Below are positions 17,131 to 25,073 of a DNA stretch of 64,000 bases, piece by piece (position 1 is the first letter of the stretch; each line of letters begins with the position of its first letter). The DNA comes from CAWEQO01 sp963811225 (GTDB lineage Bacteria > Chloroflexota > Anaerolineae > Anaerolineales > Anaerolineaceae), in assembly GCA_963811225.1 (NCBI GenBank), contig CAWEQO010000002.1:310001-374000 (forward strand), read 5' to 3'. Under the pieces are notes generated by a model. That model was given only the letters and a program-made list of their open reading frames with translations, was not told the origin of the DNA and made no database searches. The position numbers and the translations under genes are program-made.

Positions 17131-17222
17131 CGCGAGACCAGCCTCGTTTCCGGTTTGGTGATAAGGGCAAACCGATTCTTAAGGTATCATGACAAGAGAT
17201 TCTATTAAAGGAGGGAAACAGC

Positions 17223-18062
17223 ATGGGTCCATTCGAGCTGAACGGCAAGGTCGCCCTGGTGACCGGGGCGGCCAGGGGGATTGGCAGGGCTTGCGCGCTG
17301 GCGCTGGCACAGGCCGGGGCGGACGTGGTTCTGGGGATGCGGGTGAAGGCGGAGGACTGCCAGGTCTGCGACGAGATCCGCTCTCTTGGGCGCACGGCGC
17401 TGACGGTGCAGATGGACGTCGGCCACCTGGAGCAGATCCGCAGCGCAGTCGCCGAGGCGCTGGAGGCGTTCGGGCGCATCGACATCCTGGTCAACAACGC
17501 CGGGATCAGCCTGCCGCATCCCGCCGAGCAGGTGACGGAGGCGGATTTCGACGCCACCTTGAACGTCAATCTTAAGGGCACGTTTTTCACCAGCCAGGAA
17601 GTCGCCAAGGGGATGATCCGGCAGCAGCAGGGACGCATCATCAACATCAGCTCGCAGGCCGGGTTCGTGGCGCTGAAGGACGAGTTGGTCTACTGCATGA
17701 CCAAGGCCGGCATTGCCCACCTGACGAAGTGCCTGGCGCTGGAGTGGGCGCCCTATCACATCAACGTCAACGCGGTGGCGCCGACCTTCATCGAGACCCC
17801 CGGCACGCGTAAGTGGCTGGACGACCCGGACTTCCGCCAGTCGGTCGTGGACCGCATCCCGCTTGGGCGGGTGGGCGACCCGCTGGAAGTGGCCGAGCCG
17901 GTGGTGTTCCTGGCGTCTCCGGCGGCGTCGCTGATCACGGGGGCGACCCTGATGATCGACGGGGGCTGGACATCATCCCAGAGGCTACAGCCCTTCTTGA
18001 GCGAGATAGTCTCTGGAATTTGTTCTATCATTGAGGTTGAAATTCCGACCGAACGCGTGTGA
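17223..18062 (+). CDS. Short-chain dehydrogenase/reductase
   Basis: A 279-residue classical SDR. The cofactor loop TGAARGIGRA is at residues 14-23, the NNAG motif near 90, catalytic Ser in NISSQAG near 141, and the YCMTK active site near 160. It should be an NAD(P)-dependent oxidoreductase of a sugar or alcohol. It has a strong ribosome-binding site (AAAGGAGGGAAACAGC). Most SDRs end soon after the IDGGWT motif; here about 27 more residues follow (RLQPFLSEIVSGICSIIEVE and onward), probably from loss of the original stop. It is followed by a RhaD-like aldolase 46 bp downstream, so a role in rhamnose or fucose breakdown is plausible but inferred. Confidence 0.85.
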   Translation: MGPFELNGKVALVTGAARGIGRACALALAQAGADVVLGMRVKAEDCQVCDEIRSLGRTALTVQMDVGHLEQIRSAVAEALEAFGRIDILVNNAGISLPHPAEQVTEADFDATLNVNLKGTFFTSQEVAKGMIRQQQGRIINISSQAGFVALKDELVYCMTKAGIAHLTKCLALEWAPYHINVNAVAPTFIETPGTRKWLDDPDFRQSVVDRIPLGRVGDPLEVAEPVVFLASPAASLITGATLMIDGGWTSSQRLQPFLSEIVSGICSIIEVEIPTERV

Positions 18063-18108
18063 AACCGGCGGGGTTAAAACGACCCCGCTTCCAGAAAGGA
18101 CCCAATCC

Positions 18109-18930
18109 ATGCTCACAGAACCGTATCCGCAGTTGGACGACATGCTCGAGATGATGGGCGAGGCCGGGCGTCACCTGGCGGAAATTGGGGCCAGCGAAGG
18201 CGCAGCCGGGAATATCTCGGTTTGCATGCGCTGGCCGGTGGAGCTGCGCACCCGCTTCCCCGTGATCGGCGAGATCGACCTGCCCGAGCCGGCGCCCGAG
18301 CTGGCCGGGGCGACCTTCCTGGTCAGCGGCTCGGGGCGGCGCTTGCGCGAGATCATCGACGAGCCGACCGCCAACATCGCCTGCATCGTGATCAACGCCG
18401 GCGGGCGCACCGGTAAGCTGTATACCTCGTATCACCGCCGCTTCGACTACGTCACCAGCGAGTTCAACTCGCACCTGGCCGTCCATTACGACCAGATCCT
18501 CACCTCCGGCACCAATTTCCACGCCATCATCCACGCCCAGCCGGTTAACCTGACCTTCTTGAGCCACATCCCACGCTACGCCGACGAGCAGTACCTGAAC
18601 ACGCACCTGCTGCGCTGGCAGCCCGAGACGATCATCAACCTGCCCGAGGGGATCGGCTTCATCCCGTTCCGCATCCCCAGCTCCCCGGAGCTGATGGCCG
18701 CCAACGTGGAGAGCCTGCGTCGGCATCGCATCGTGATCTGGGCCAAGCACGGCGTGATGGCGCGCTCAGACGTCTCGGTCAAGCGGGCCGCCGACCGGAT
18801 CGAATACGCCGAGACCGCCGCAAAATATGAGTACCACAACCTGACGGTGGCGGAGATTGGGGAAGGCTTGAGCGTCGAAGAGATCCGTAAGATCTGCCAA
18901 ACGTTCGACGTCCAGCAGCACATTTTCTAA
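18109..18930 (+). CDS. Class II aldolase, RhaD-like
   Basis: A 273-residue class II aldolase/adducin-family protein; the ATG at 18109 follows AGAAAGGACCCAATCC. Conserved features of L-rhamnulose-1-phosphate aldolase are SEGAAGNIS near the N-terminus, the SGSGRRLREI loop (about 73-82), the catalytic Glu118 in TSEFNSH and WAKHGV with H214. The zinc site is normally H-x-H plus a later His; here it reads H142-A-Q144, so the second ligand is Gln. If active it would cleave a ketose 1-phosphate into DHAP and an aldehyde. It follows an SDR gene in the same direction. Confidence 0.8.
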   Translation: MLTEPYPQLDDMLEMMGEAGRHLAEIGASEGAAGNISVCMRWPVELRTRFPVIGEIDLPEPAPELAGATFLVSGSGRRLREIIDEPTANIACIVINAGGRTGKLYTSYHRRFDYVTSEFNSHLAVHYDQILTSGTNFHAIIHAQPVNLTFLSHIPRYADEQYLNTHLLRWQPETIINLPEGIGFIPFRIPSSPELMAANVESLRRHRIVIWAKHGVMARSDVSVKRAADRIEYAETAAKYEYHNLTVAEIGEGLSVEEIRKICQTFDVQQHIF

Positions 18931-18957
18931 GCGGCAGCGGAGGAATTGAGATGGCGA

Positions 18958-19120
18958 CCCCCCAGACAAGGATGTCTGGGGCTACGAAGCCACAGCCGTA
19001 TCCGTAGCGACAGGCATCCGTGCCTGTCGGAGACAAGACCCCAGACAAGGATGTCTGGGGCTACGAGGCCGCATCCGTAGCGACAGGCATCCGTGCCTGT
19101 CGGAGACAACCCCCAGACAG
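18958..19120. repeat. Tandem hairpin repeats
   Basis: Two full units and a partial third, about 75-80 bp apart. Each has CCCCAGACA-aggA-TGTCTGGGG, a hairpin, followed by GTAGCGACAGGCATCCGTGCCTGTC, a second hairpin. The third unit ends at CCCCCAGACAG. The region 18931-19295 has no gene. Confidence 0.8.
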
Positions 19121-19295
19121 CCATTAACAGGGGGCTACGTGATCTTTGGACTGATGACAAACAGTACGTGACAGCCAATCGGAACGATTGTAAAATAGAT
19201 TCGTTGACCCATCCCCGCCATCCTCTACATGCCCCTATGACGGTTGAATTAAGGATACACGGTTAGATTTATGGACTGCAGGATCGAGAACGACG

Positions 19296-20981
19296 ATGAG
19301 TGAAGAAATCGATTTTGAAGAGTTGGCGCCCTGGCTGGTGGTTGCGATCACGCTGGTTGGCGGTTTGCTGCGCGCACTTTTTCTCAGTAAGAATGGGATG
19401 TGGCTGGATGAAACCTTCAGCGTTTGGATGGCCGGCCACAGTGCTGCGGAAATACTGCAGTGGGTCGTGCGCATCGACCAGCACCCGCCCCTCTATTATT
19501 TCTTGCTCCATTTCTGGATCGCCCAAAACGGGGATTTGCCCTATTACGCGCGCATGCTGTCTGTGCTCTTCGGCGCCGGCACAATTCCGGTCATCTATCT
19601 GATTGGCAAGCGCATCTCGGGGGTGATGATGGGGTTGGCGGCGGCCATATTCCTGGCGTTCTCGCTGTACAACATCAGCTATGCCCAAGAAACGCGCATG
19701 TACACCCTGCTGACCTTCAACGCCGCCGTGGCGATTTACGCCCTGGTCAGGCTGCTGACCGATCCACGCACCGCCCGGCCCATCGGCAGTCAATTCTGGG
19801 CGTACCTGCACACCTTGCGCACCGCCGGTAAAGACAAAGCGGCCAGTCAGGAAGCGCCTGACGATCGGAAGGCTTCCCGCCATTACTCCGTGTGGCGGGA
19901 CGTGTCTTCCCAGCGCCGCTGGCTGCCCATCCAGGCCATTGCAACCGACCTGACCTGGATTGCGTTTGTGGTGTTCTCGGTTTTGACCCTGCTCAGCCAC
20001 AACACGGCTGTCCTTTTCCCTTTGGCCACCAACATCTTCGTCCTTGGCTTGATGCTTTATCAGCGCAGCAAGAAGACAGAATTGACAGCCGGGTTCCAGG
20101 CTCCCTCTTTTTGGAACTGGGTCAAAGCGCAGGCTGCGATCTTCCTGCTGTGGAGTCCGTGGCTCGCTTCCTTTATCAAGCAAGCCGGCAGCGTCGATCG
20201 GCGGTTCTGGATCCCTGCGCCAACCTGGGACGCCGTGGTCCAGACGCTCAAGGCTTTTTTGTATCCGTCTGCGCCCATGCAAGCCGGCCAGGCCGCCGTG
20301 GTCTGGTCTCTGTATATACTGGCGCTTTGTTTAGGGCTGCTGTATTTCCGGAAAAAGGGGGCTCAGCTCTTGTTTCTGGCCACCCTGTTTGCCGTCCCCT
20401 TCCTGGGCGAGCTGCTCGTCAGCCTACGCCGGCCCATCTTTTTCGACCGGACCCTGATCTGGACCACGATACCGCTGTACCTGGTGCTGGCGGCGGGTAT
20501 CACGCAGTTGAAGTTCCGCCCGCTGGCGTTCCTGGCGCTGGGGAGTATCGTCACTTTCAGCATGTTTTCTGCCGGCGATTATTACCGGTTTTATCAAAAG
20601 GAGGACTGGCAGGCCGCGGCCGGTTATATCGGGGTGCGCGCCGAGAAGGACGATCTGGTCCTTTTCAACTCCAACTTTGTGGAGATCCCGTTCAACTATT
20701 ATTTCCGGCCCTACGAAGAGAAGTGGCGCATCCAGGTCGAAAAACAGGGGCTGCCCCTCGATCTGCTCGACAGCGGTATCCTGGAACCCGAGATGACCGC
20801 CGGCGATCTGCCCCGTTTGAATGCCCTGCTGAGCGGGCATCGTCGCGTTTGGCTGGTGTACAGCCATGAATTGTACACCGACCCGAGGGGGCTCGTCCCG
20901 CAAGCGCTGGCCTCGCAGATGAAATTGACCGGGACCCACGATTTCTATGGGGGGCAGGTCCAATTTTACGAAAGTCCCTAA
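19296..20981 (+). CDS. GT39/ArnT-like membrane glycosyltransferase
   Basis: A 561-residue polytopic membrane protein with about 10-12 helices. Near the N-terminus WLDETFS (residues 35-41) carries the acidic pair of the first luminal loop, and DQHPPLYYFLLHFW (about 63-76) is the next conserved motif of the GT39/PMT and ArnT-like families. These enzymes use polyprenyl-phosphate sugars to glycosylate proteins or lipids outside the membrane. The C-terminal soluble part (about 430-560) is extracytoplasmic. A cytosolic loop of about 60 residues at 160-215 is longer than usual. Substrate unknown. A clear terminator follows at 21060. Confidence 0.8.
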   Translation: MSEEIDFEELAPWLVVAITLVGGLLRALFLSKNGMWLDETFSVWMAGHSAAEILQWVVRIDQHPPLYYFLLHFWIAQNGDLPYYARMLSVLFGAGTIPVIYLIGKRISGVMMGLAAAIFLAFSLYNISYAQETRMYTLLTFNAAVAIYALVRLLTDPRTARPIGSQFWAYLHTLRTAGKDKAASQEAPDDRKASRHYSVWRDVSSQRRWLPIQAIATDLTWIAFVVFSVLTLLSHNTAVLFPLATNIFVLGLMLYQRSKKTELTAGFQAPSFWNWVKAQAAIFLLWSPWLASFIKQAGSVDRRFWIPAPTWDAVVQTLKAFLYPSAPMQAGQAAVVWSLYILALCLGLLYFRKKGAQLLFLATLFAVPFLGELLVSLRRPIFFDRTLIWTTIPLYLVLAAGITQLKFRPLAFLALGSIVTFSMFSAGDYYRFYQKEDWQAAAGYIGVRAEKDDLVLFNSNFVEIPFNYYFRPYEEKWRIQVEKQGLPLDLLDSGILEPEMTAGDLPRLNALLSGHRRVWLVYSHELYTDPRGLVPQALASQMKLTGTHDFYGGQVQFYESP

Positions 20982-21059
20982 CCGCCCCCTCATCGCTCCC
21001 ATTACTTGAATCGCAACCCAAACGACCGGCGCACAACACTCGTAGCCCAACACATTCAT

Positions 21060-21094
21060 GCGTCGCCACGCAGGAGCGTGGCGACGCTCTTTTG
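21060..21094 (+). terminator. Rho-independent terminator after the glycosyltransferase
   Basis: A 12-bp perfect stem (GCGTCGCCACGC with GCGTGGCGACGC), AGGA loop and a TCTTTTG tail, 80 bp past the glycosyltransferase stop. Confidence 0.8.
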
Positions 21095-21370
21095 AGCGCT
21101 TTGCGAAGCACCTGTAAGGGCTGCGTGGGTCACCACCTCTTTGGCCGATGACTTACTGGGCGCAGTCCATTTCATCAACTGGCTGCTTTACAACACTTAG
21201 CCCCCGCTGTTCTCACCCCTGCCTCGGCCCCGAGCTTGTTTGCCTTCGTAGAGGCAGCCAGCATCCAGGTCGGTCGGTGCAAGCCATCTATAAATGCGAA
21301 CAAGACGATGGCGAAGACCAGGCGCCCAGCTCTCAAAACCAGCGGATTTTAGTTCCTTAGTTCCCCAACC
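21095..21370. other. Intergenic region before the AT-rich island
   Basis: No gene. In one plus-strand frame near 21144-21200 a short stretch (FINWLLYNT then a stop) resembles the tail of an integrase-core transposase, too short to call. The GC content drops sharply from about 21370 onward. Confidence 0.4.
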
Positions 21371-21598
21371 CTATACCCTGGGTCTGATTATTTCCTCTAT
21401 AATTTTGGGGTCTATACCATATTCCTCTGTGTTACCACAAACTGAACAAGTAGGTACAGCCTTTATCTCATAGTTCATAAGTTTAACTTTCCTTAAATCA
21501 AAATAAGTATAGGTGGGAATCTCCCCTGAATGGGATAATAGTTTTAAAATAATTGAAGCTGAGTAACTGGATAAGAAACGGATTACGGGCGCAAGCAT
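21371..21598 (-). CDS. C-terminal part of the E1-like (ThiF) protein, out of frame
   Basis: A 75-residue reading frame that continues the ThiF/E1 gene after a frameshift. It begins LAPVIRFLSSYSASIILKLL, the helix that normally follows the E1 crossover loop, and carries the second zinc-ribbon pair, C51-SVC54. The missing link reads as P-T-P-M-L-A-P-V-I if one base is corrected near 21600-21610, matching the usual E1 pattern. Without the correction it would not be joined to the adenylation domain. It is the last gene segment of the ubiquitin-like operon. Either a sequencing or assembly error, or a real inactivation. Confidence 0.65.
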   Translation of the reverse strand: MLAPVIRFLSSYSASIILKLLSHSGEIPTYTYFDLRKVKLMNYEIKAVPTCSVCGNTEEYGIDPKIIEEIIRPRV

Positions 21599-22239
21599 GG
21601 GAGTGGGTATATTATCTCCTCCACATATTTGGCGGTTATTATCAATGTTACTACTGGTTTGCGATTAAATTCATACGCGTTGTTGTCTTCACCACCAGAT
21701 GCTAAACAAACAAAACATGCACTCTCGCTCGGCCTGTAGAGTAATGTATAACCCGTCCACTCCGCTTGTTTAGTACCACTTACACCTACAAATAGCGTTG
21801 GTTTTCTATATTTGACTGCATAGAAATTGACCCACCTTCTGGTTTGTTCATTATCAGGTGCACATACAATAACATTATGCTGATCAAATATTTCAACAGC
21901 ACATTGTTGAATAAATTTTGGTTCAGTGGAAACAGTAATATCCGGAAATTTTTCAATTAGAAAATCATGCACAACATCCACTTTATTCATACCAACATGT
22001 TTTGGTAGAAATAATGTTGAATGCGGAATATTAGCTTTACTAACAATATCCCCATCTACTAATGTGATATGGGAAATATGGGAACCTGCCAAACGTAAAG
22101 CGATATCATTCCCTAGACCACCTGATCCAATAACAAGAACGTGTGTTTTGTTTAATATTTCTAGAGATGTAGATATCTCTTCTGAAAGTTTTAGCCGAGA
22201 CCAAATATCATCTGATTTTTTGATGTTAGAATCATTCAT
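21583..22239 (-). CDS. ThiF-family E1-like activating enzyme (N-terminal part)
   Basis: A 218-residue segment with the E1/ThiF adenylation fold: the nucleotide loop GSGGLG (38-43), the Asp of LVDGD (about 60-64), the AN-x-x-HS-x-LF pattern replacing the usual NLxRQ (about 69-78), HVGMNKVD (81-88) and a CFVC knuckle (175-178). It would adenylate the C-terminus of a ubiquitin-like protein and hand it to an E2. The frame stops after EEIIYPLPCLRP, and the expected C-terminal part follows in another frame. It is 2 bp from the end of the upstream E2-like gene, in an AT-rich operon. Confidence 0.8.
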   Translation of the reverse strand: MNDSNIKKSDDIWSRLKLSEEISTSLEILNKTHVLVIGSGGLGNDIALRLAGSHISHITLVDGDIVSKANIPHSTLFLPKHVGMNKVDVVHDFLIEKFPDITVSTEPKFIQQCAVEIFDQHNVIVCAPDNEQTRRWVNFYAVKYRKPTLFVGVSGTKQAEWTGYTLLYRPSESACFVCLASGGEDNNAYEFNRKPVVTLIITAKYVEEIIYPLPCLRP

Positions 22240-22241
22240 TA

Positions 22242-22814
22242 CTAATACCCCTTTAATGTGATATGACTTAACATTAAGAAACTGATGATACTGCCAAAAA
22301 GTTTACCTATTTCAATAACTGTTTTTACGGTTTGGGCCACCTCTCCTATAACAATCAATGTATCTTTAAGATTAGGATCAACAGGTCTCCAAGACCTCTC
22401 TAAACTCTTCCTAGGAGGTAAACTACATGCCGACTGGCGGTGAATAGGATTGTTTAATATTAAATTAGTTATTTGGATTGTTTGGTTAACATGAAAACTT
22501 GGATTTTCAGTGGATAGAAGTAGATTAAGGCGTCCATTAGATTTATTAATGTTTGGGTGAAGAAATTGAGGGTGATGAGGGCAAGATGGAACATCATAAA
22601 AAAGTATTTTAGGGAATACTCTAGCGGGATATTCATCAAATGAGACGGCGGTTTTATACCGCTGACCATTTAGATATATTATAAGGATAAATGGGTTGAC
22701 AACCACTACCTCTGGATCGTCTGATGGAAAACGCTTTATTACAACGTTTGTTAAATTAGCATTGGCAGCAAGCAAATCTTCTGCTAATAGGCCTGTGTTA
22801 AAAGAAGGTAGCAT
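22242..22814 (-). CDS. E2-like protein lacking the catalytic cysteine
   Basis: A 190-residue protein. Residues 60-120 look like a ubiquitin-conjugating (E2/UBC) core: YP-x4-P-K-I-L-F-Y, then H85-PNI (86-89 region) and GRLNL, where canonical E2 proteins have a Cys at the position of N97. No other Cys is near; C130 and C78 lie elsewhere. The C-terminus (about 165-188) is a hydrophobic helix, a likely membrane anchor. A UEV-like, non-catalytic E2 scaffold is the best reading, but the mutation may also be secondary decay. Its start overlaps the JAMM gene by 17 bp, showing translational coupling. Confidence 0.7.
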   Translation of the reverse strand: MLPSFNTGLLAEDLLAANANLTNVVIKRFPSDDPEVVVVNPFILIIYLNGQRYKTAVSFDEYPARVFPKILFYDVPSCPHHPQFLHPNINKSNGRLNLLLSTENPSFHVNQTIQITNLILNNPIHRQSACSLPPRKSLERSWRPVDPNLKDTLIVIGEVAQTVKTVIEIGKLFGSIISFLMLSHITLKGY

Positions 22815-23916
22815 TATTGCCTTCTTTTAATTCATTTTCGAATGAGGATGGTATTTGCCTGCTAGAATGGAGATCGAAGAAAAGTGCTCTTTCATTATTC
22901 GAATTAATTAATAAAGCGATTGAGCGTTTTAGTAAATGACCTGACTTAAAAACCTCTAGATCCCATTTTGAAATTTCCTTAAACGAATTGGAGTCAATTC
23001 CACTAGGTCCATCAATCGGATGTACATGTCCCCAAACAATTAAGTCATCTTCTCGAGGTATATCACTATATATCGTTGTCTCAATAAATTTATCAGTCAA
23101 CTCACAATAGCCAGGATTACTAATGCGCATCTTTCCTGAATAGTAGGAGATAATCCGCACTATTCCGTTGTTTAGAAAATATCCACTACAAATGAAAGCG
23201 AATTCATTGGGCCTATATTTAGAGTAATCTCCAAGTATAGACTTATAAATACTTCTCGGCCAGATGACTTTTTTGATTATTGTTGAAAATAAATCCTTTG
23301 AATTTACGCGGTTAGCAAGTTTTGAGAGATCAGTAGAAACTGTTACGGTTTTATTGTCATCTTTTACTTCGTGCATTGTTTCTGGATTAATCGTTTTGTT
23401 TATAGATTTGCCTTCATCGTTTTGTACTTTATCCAAGTTGTTTGTGTTTTGTTTTTGAGGGAATATTTTAGAAAATAAGTTAAAAGAGGCTTTTCTACTG
23501 ACTTGTATATCACTCTCTCCTGAAATATCTTCTCTCTTTAGTTCAATTTTTTTAATCGCCTCTGTTAGTGAATTTAATATATCAAGTAATCTAATTTTCC
23601 TCTTTTTATTTCTAAGATCATCATTTGCTAACTGAATTAATTCAATACATATGGGGTCGTTCGTAGGTAAAAGCTCGAATTTACTTGCTGGATATTCTTG
23701 CATTACAACAATTATTTTTACACCTTGCTTCATAATGCTACTAGATATTCTAAAAACTAACTTCTCAAATCTTTCAGGCTCTGCGAGTAAAACCTCAAAT
23801 TTACTACCGAAGTTACTACTATTGCTAATATCAAGTAAATCTTCAAGAAGGACTCCCAAATCTTGTTCGTTTAGTAATGTAGGCTTCCCATAGTCATTTT
23901 TCATTGGTTTCATCAT
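22798..23916 (-). CDS. JAMM-domain metalloprotease (deubiquitinase-like) with N-terminal extension
   Basis: A 372-residue protein. The C-terminal part (about 215-350) is a JAB/MPN domain with the full metal motif: E238 in NEFAF, H297-V-H299-P300 and then PSGID with S305 and D308, the H-x-H-P-x4-S-x2-D pattern of JAMM peptidases. It would cleave a ubiquitin-like tag from targets or process the modifier. The first 210 residues are unknown: helical at 15-35 and 95-125, with a charged linker (155-205). It lies between the two E2-like genes, overlapping the upstream E2 by 4 bp. Confidence 0.85.
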   Translation of the reverse strand: MMKPMKNDYGKPTLLNEQDLGVLLEDLLDISNSSNFGSKFEVLLAEPERFEKLVFRISSSIMKQGVKIIVVMQEYPASKFELLPTNDPICIELIQLANDDLRNKKRKIRLLDILNSLTEAIKKIELKREDISGESDIQVSRKASFNLFSKIFPQKQNTNNLDKVQNDEGKSINKTINPETMHEVKDDNKTVTVSTDLSKLANRVNSKDLFSTIIKKVIWPRSIYKSILGDYSKYRPNEFAFICSGYFLNNGIVRIISYYSGKMRISNPGYCELTDKFIETTIYSDIPREDDLIVWGHVHPIDGPSGIDSNSFKEISKWDLEVFKSGHLLKRSIALLINSNNERALFFDLHSSRQIPSSFENELKEGNNATFF

Positions 23917-24350
23917 TGTAAAAAGTTCCGAATCTTATCTAGAAATGTTTCCTCTTTAGACTGGCAACGATTTGGTACAGCGCTATTGTGATTAGGTGTA
24001 AGTAATAAACTATACAAGGTGTTGAGTAATCCTGCTATTCTCATATTAGGAAATACTCTTGCTGTTCCCCAACAAACTCTCCCAGAATTGTAGATATTAG
24101 GATGCCAGCTATGAAGATGTGCCGGGCAAGGAGGAATCCTTTGTTCAAATATTACTTCAGGAGTAAGAATTAATTGGATATGTAGAGAGTTTAATCTGCG
24201 TTTGCCACCATTCTTCTTAAAATAAAAATAAACTCGAAAAGGATTAAAATAATTTCGACTAATCAGCTTTACTTTAAATTGCAAATTATAACCCCTTGTG
24301 TTGCATGCATTAATTAAATTATTTCCTAATTGATATTCATTGATACTCAT
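23913..24350 (-). CDS. E2-like ubiquitin-conjugating enzyme
   Basis: A 145-residue protein with the E2 signature HPNI at residues 83-86 and the catalytic Cys93 in SGRVCWG, followed by a C-terminal helix region (LLNTLYSLLLTPN). CPAHLHSWHPNI is shared in pattern with the second E2-like protein (CPHHPQFLHPNI), so the two are probably paralogues. By analogy with bacterial Bil/Bub and the E2 families found near ThiF and JAB genes, it would accept the modifier from E1 as a thioester. The stop of the upstream modifier gene overlaps its ATG by 4 bp (ATGA). Confidence 0.85.
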   Translation of the reverse strand: MSINEYQLGNNLINACNTRGYNLQFKVKLISRNYFNPFRVYFYFKKNGGKRRLNSLHIQLILTPEVIFEQRIPPCPAHLHSWHPNIYNSGRVCWGTARVFPNMRIAGLLNTLYSLLLTPNHNSAVPNRCQSKEETFLDKIRNFLQ

Positions 24351-24556
24351 CTTCTACCCCATTTAGGTTTCGGGATCGCTTTTGCAATTGCGGGTGGAGA
24401 AGAGCTTTCAGGGACTGGAAGACCATTACCATCAGTTATTGCTACTTCATCACTGTCAACCCCAATGGTTGCAGCTACAAGTCGTTTTAATTCTTTGATG
24501 GAATCAGTGGAATAATTTTTATTACTTCCATCTGGCATCTCAACTTGACTTGGCAT
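24347..24556 (-). CDS. Small ubiquitin-like modifier (beta-grasp)
   Basis: A 69-residue protein. The pattern MPSQVEMPDGSNKNYSTDS is a beta hairpin, followed by the helix IKELKRLVAATIGV and then DEVAITDGNGLPV, the strand order of a ubiquitin fold; about 20 tail residues are rich in Ser, Pro and Lys and end in KPKWGRR. There is no C-terminal Gly-Gly, so either a Gly of KWGRR is exposed by cleavage or activation works differently. It has a strong ribosome-binding site (AAGGAG, 9 bp spacing) and is the first gene of the operon. Too short for certain fold assignment; the context makes it the likely modifier. Confidence 0.65.
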   Translation of the reverse strand: MPSQVEMPDGSNKNYSTDSIKELKRLVAATIGVDSDEVAITDGNGLPVPESSSPPAIAKAIPKPKWGRR

Positions 24557-24868
24557 GGCTTTATACTCCTTACAAATGAAAATGAAATAGATTTGCCGCC
24601 TATGAAACTTAGTAGGAGGTGGTGAATCCTATAATTAAGTATCGCTTGAAATCTGAGAGATGCTCTTTCATACCCCCTATTACTAATAATTATAGCGATT
24701 TCCTTTTTAGAGTCTAAGCACAAGGGCATTAAATATTACGAACCTTTCAAATATGTAATGCTTATCCTTATCCACAATCTGGATCTGTTCTTTTTTAAAG
24801 GATATCCATTGAAGACCTGATCTAATATTTATGGATAACAAGTAGCTCCAGGCATCCTCGCGAGGAAA
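24557..24868. other. AT-rich leader and island edge
   Basis: It carries the candidate promoter and ends near 24840 where GC content rises again and GTAGCTCCAGGCATCCTCGCGA begins, a motif also found near 10698. No gene of its own was seen. Confidence 0.4.
24689..24717 (-). promoter_or_regulatory. Candidate promoter for the ubiquitin-like operon
   Basis: On the minus strand a perfect -10 TATAAT lies 17 bp after TTAGAC, a weak -35. The predicted start is about 125 nt before the modifier ATG, so there is a long leader of AT-rich sequence with no clear structure. Confidence 0.4.
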
Positions 24869-24905
24869 CGCAGCCCAACACATCCCCGTGTTGGGCTGCG
24901 GTTTT
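24869..24905 (+). terminator. GC-rich hairpin with T-rich tail
   Basis: A 13-bp stem (CGCAGCCCAACAC with GTGTTGGGCTGCG), 6-nt loop and GTTTTGTT. It stands between the AT-rich operon and the next gene; it could end transcripts coming from the left on the plus strand. Confidence 0.6.
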
Positions 24906-25073
24906 GTTCCCCACGCACCTGATCGGGAGTGGGTGGCTGGCGCAAAAAGATACGTGGTTTTACGGATTGTAGTTACCTCCCCGGCACTGTACAATGAAAT
25001 ACGTGACTGCGGCTTTTCCTCTTAACCGCTTCCTCAAATACCATCCGCACCTTCATCAACCCAGATCCATGCG

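Noticed and set aside
21144..21300. Possible tail of an integrase-core transposase (FINWLLYNT)
   Set aside because: Only about nine residues match before a stop codon, and the continuation needs frameshifts; too weak to call.
24487..24729. An 80-codon minus-strand frame overlapping the modifier gene
   Set aside because: It overlaps the modifier in another frame, has no family resemblance, and covers the predicted promoter.
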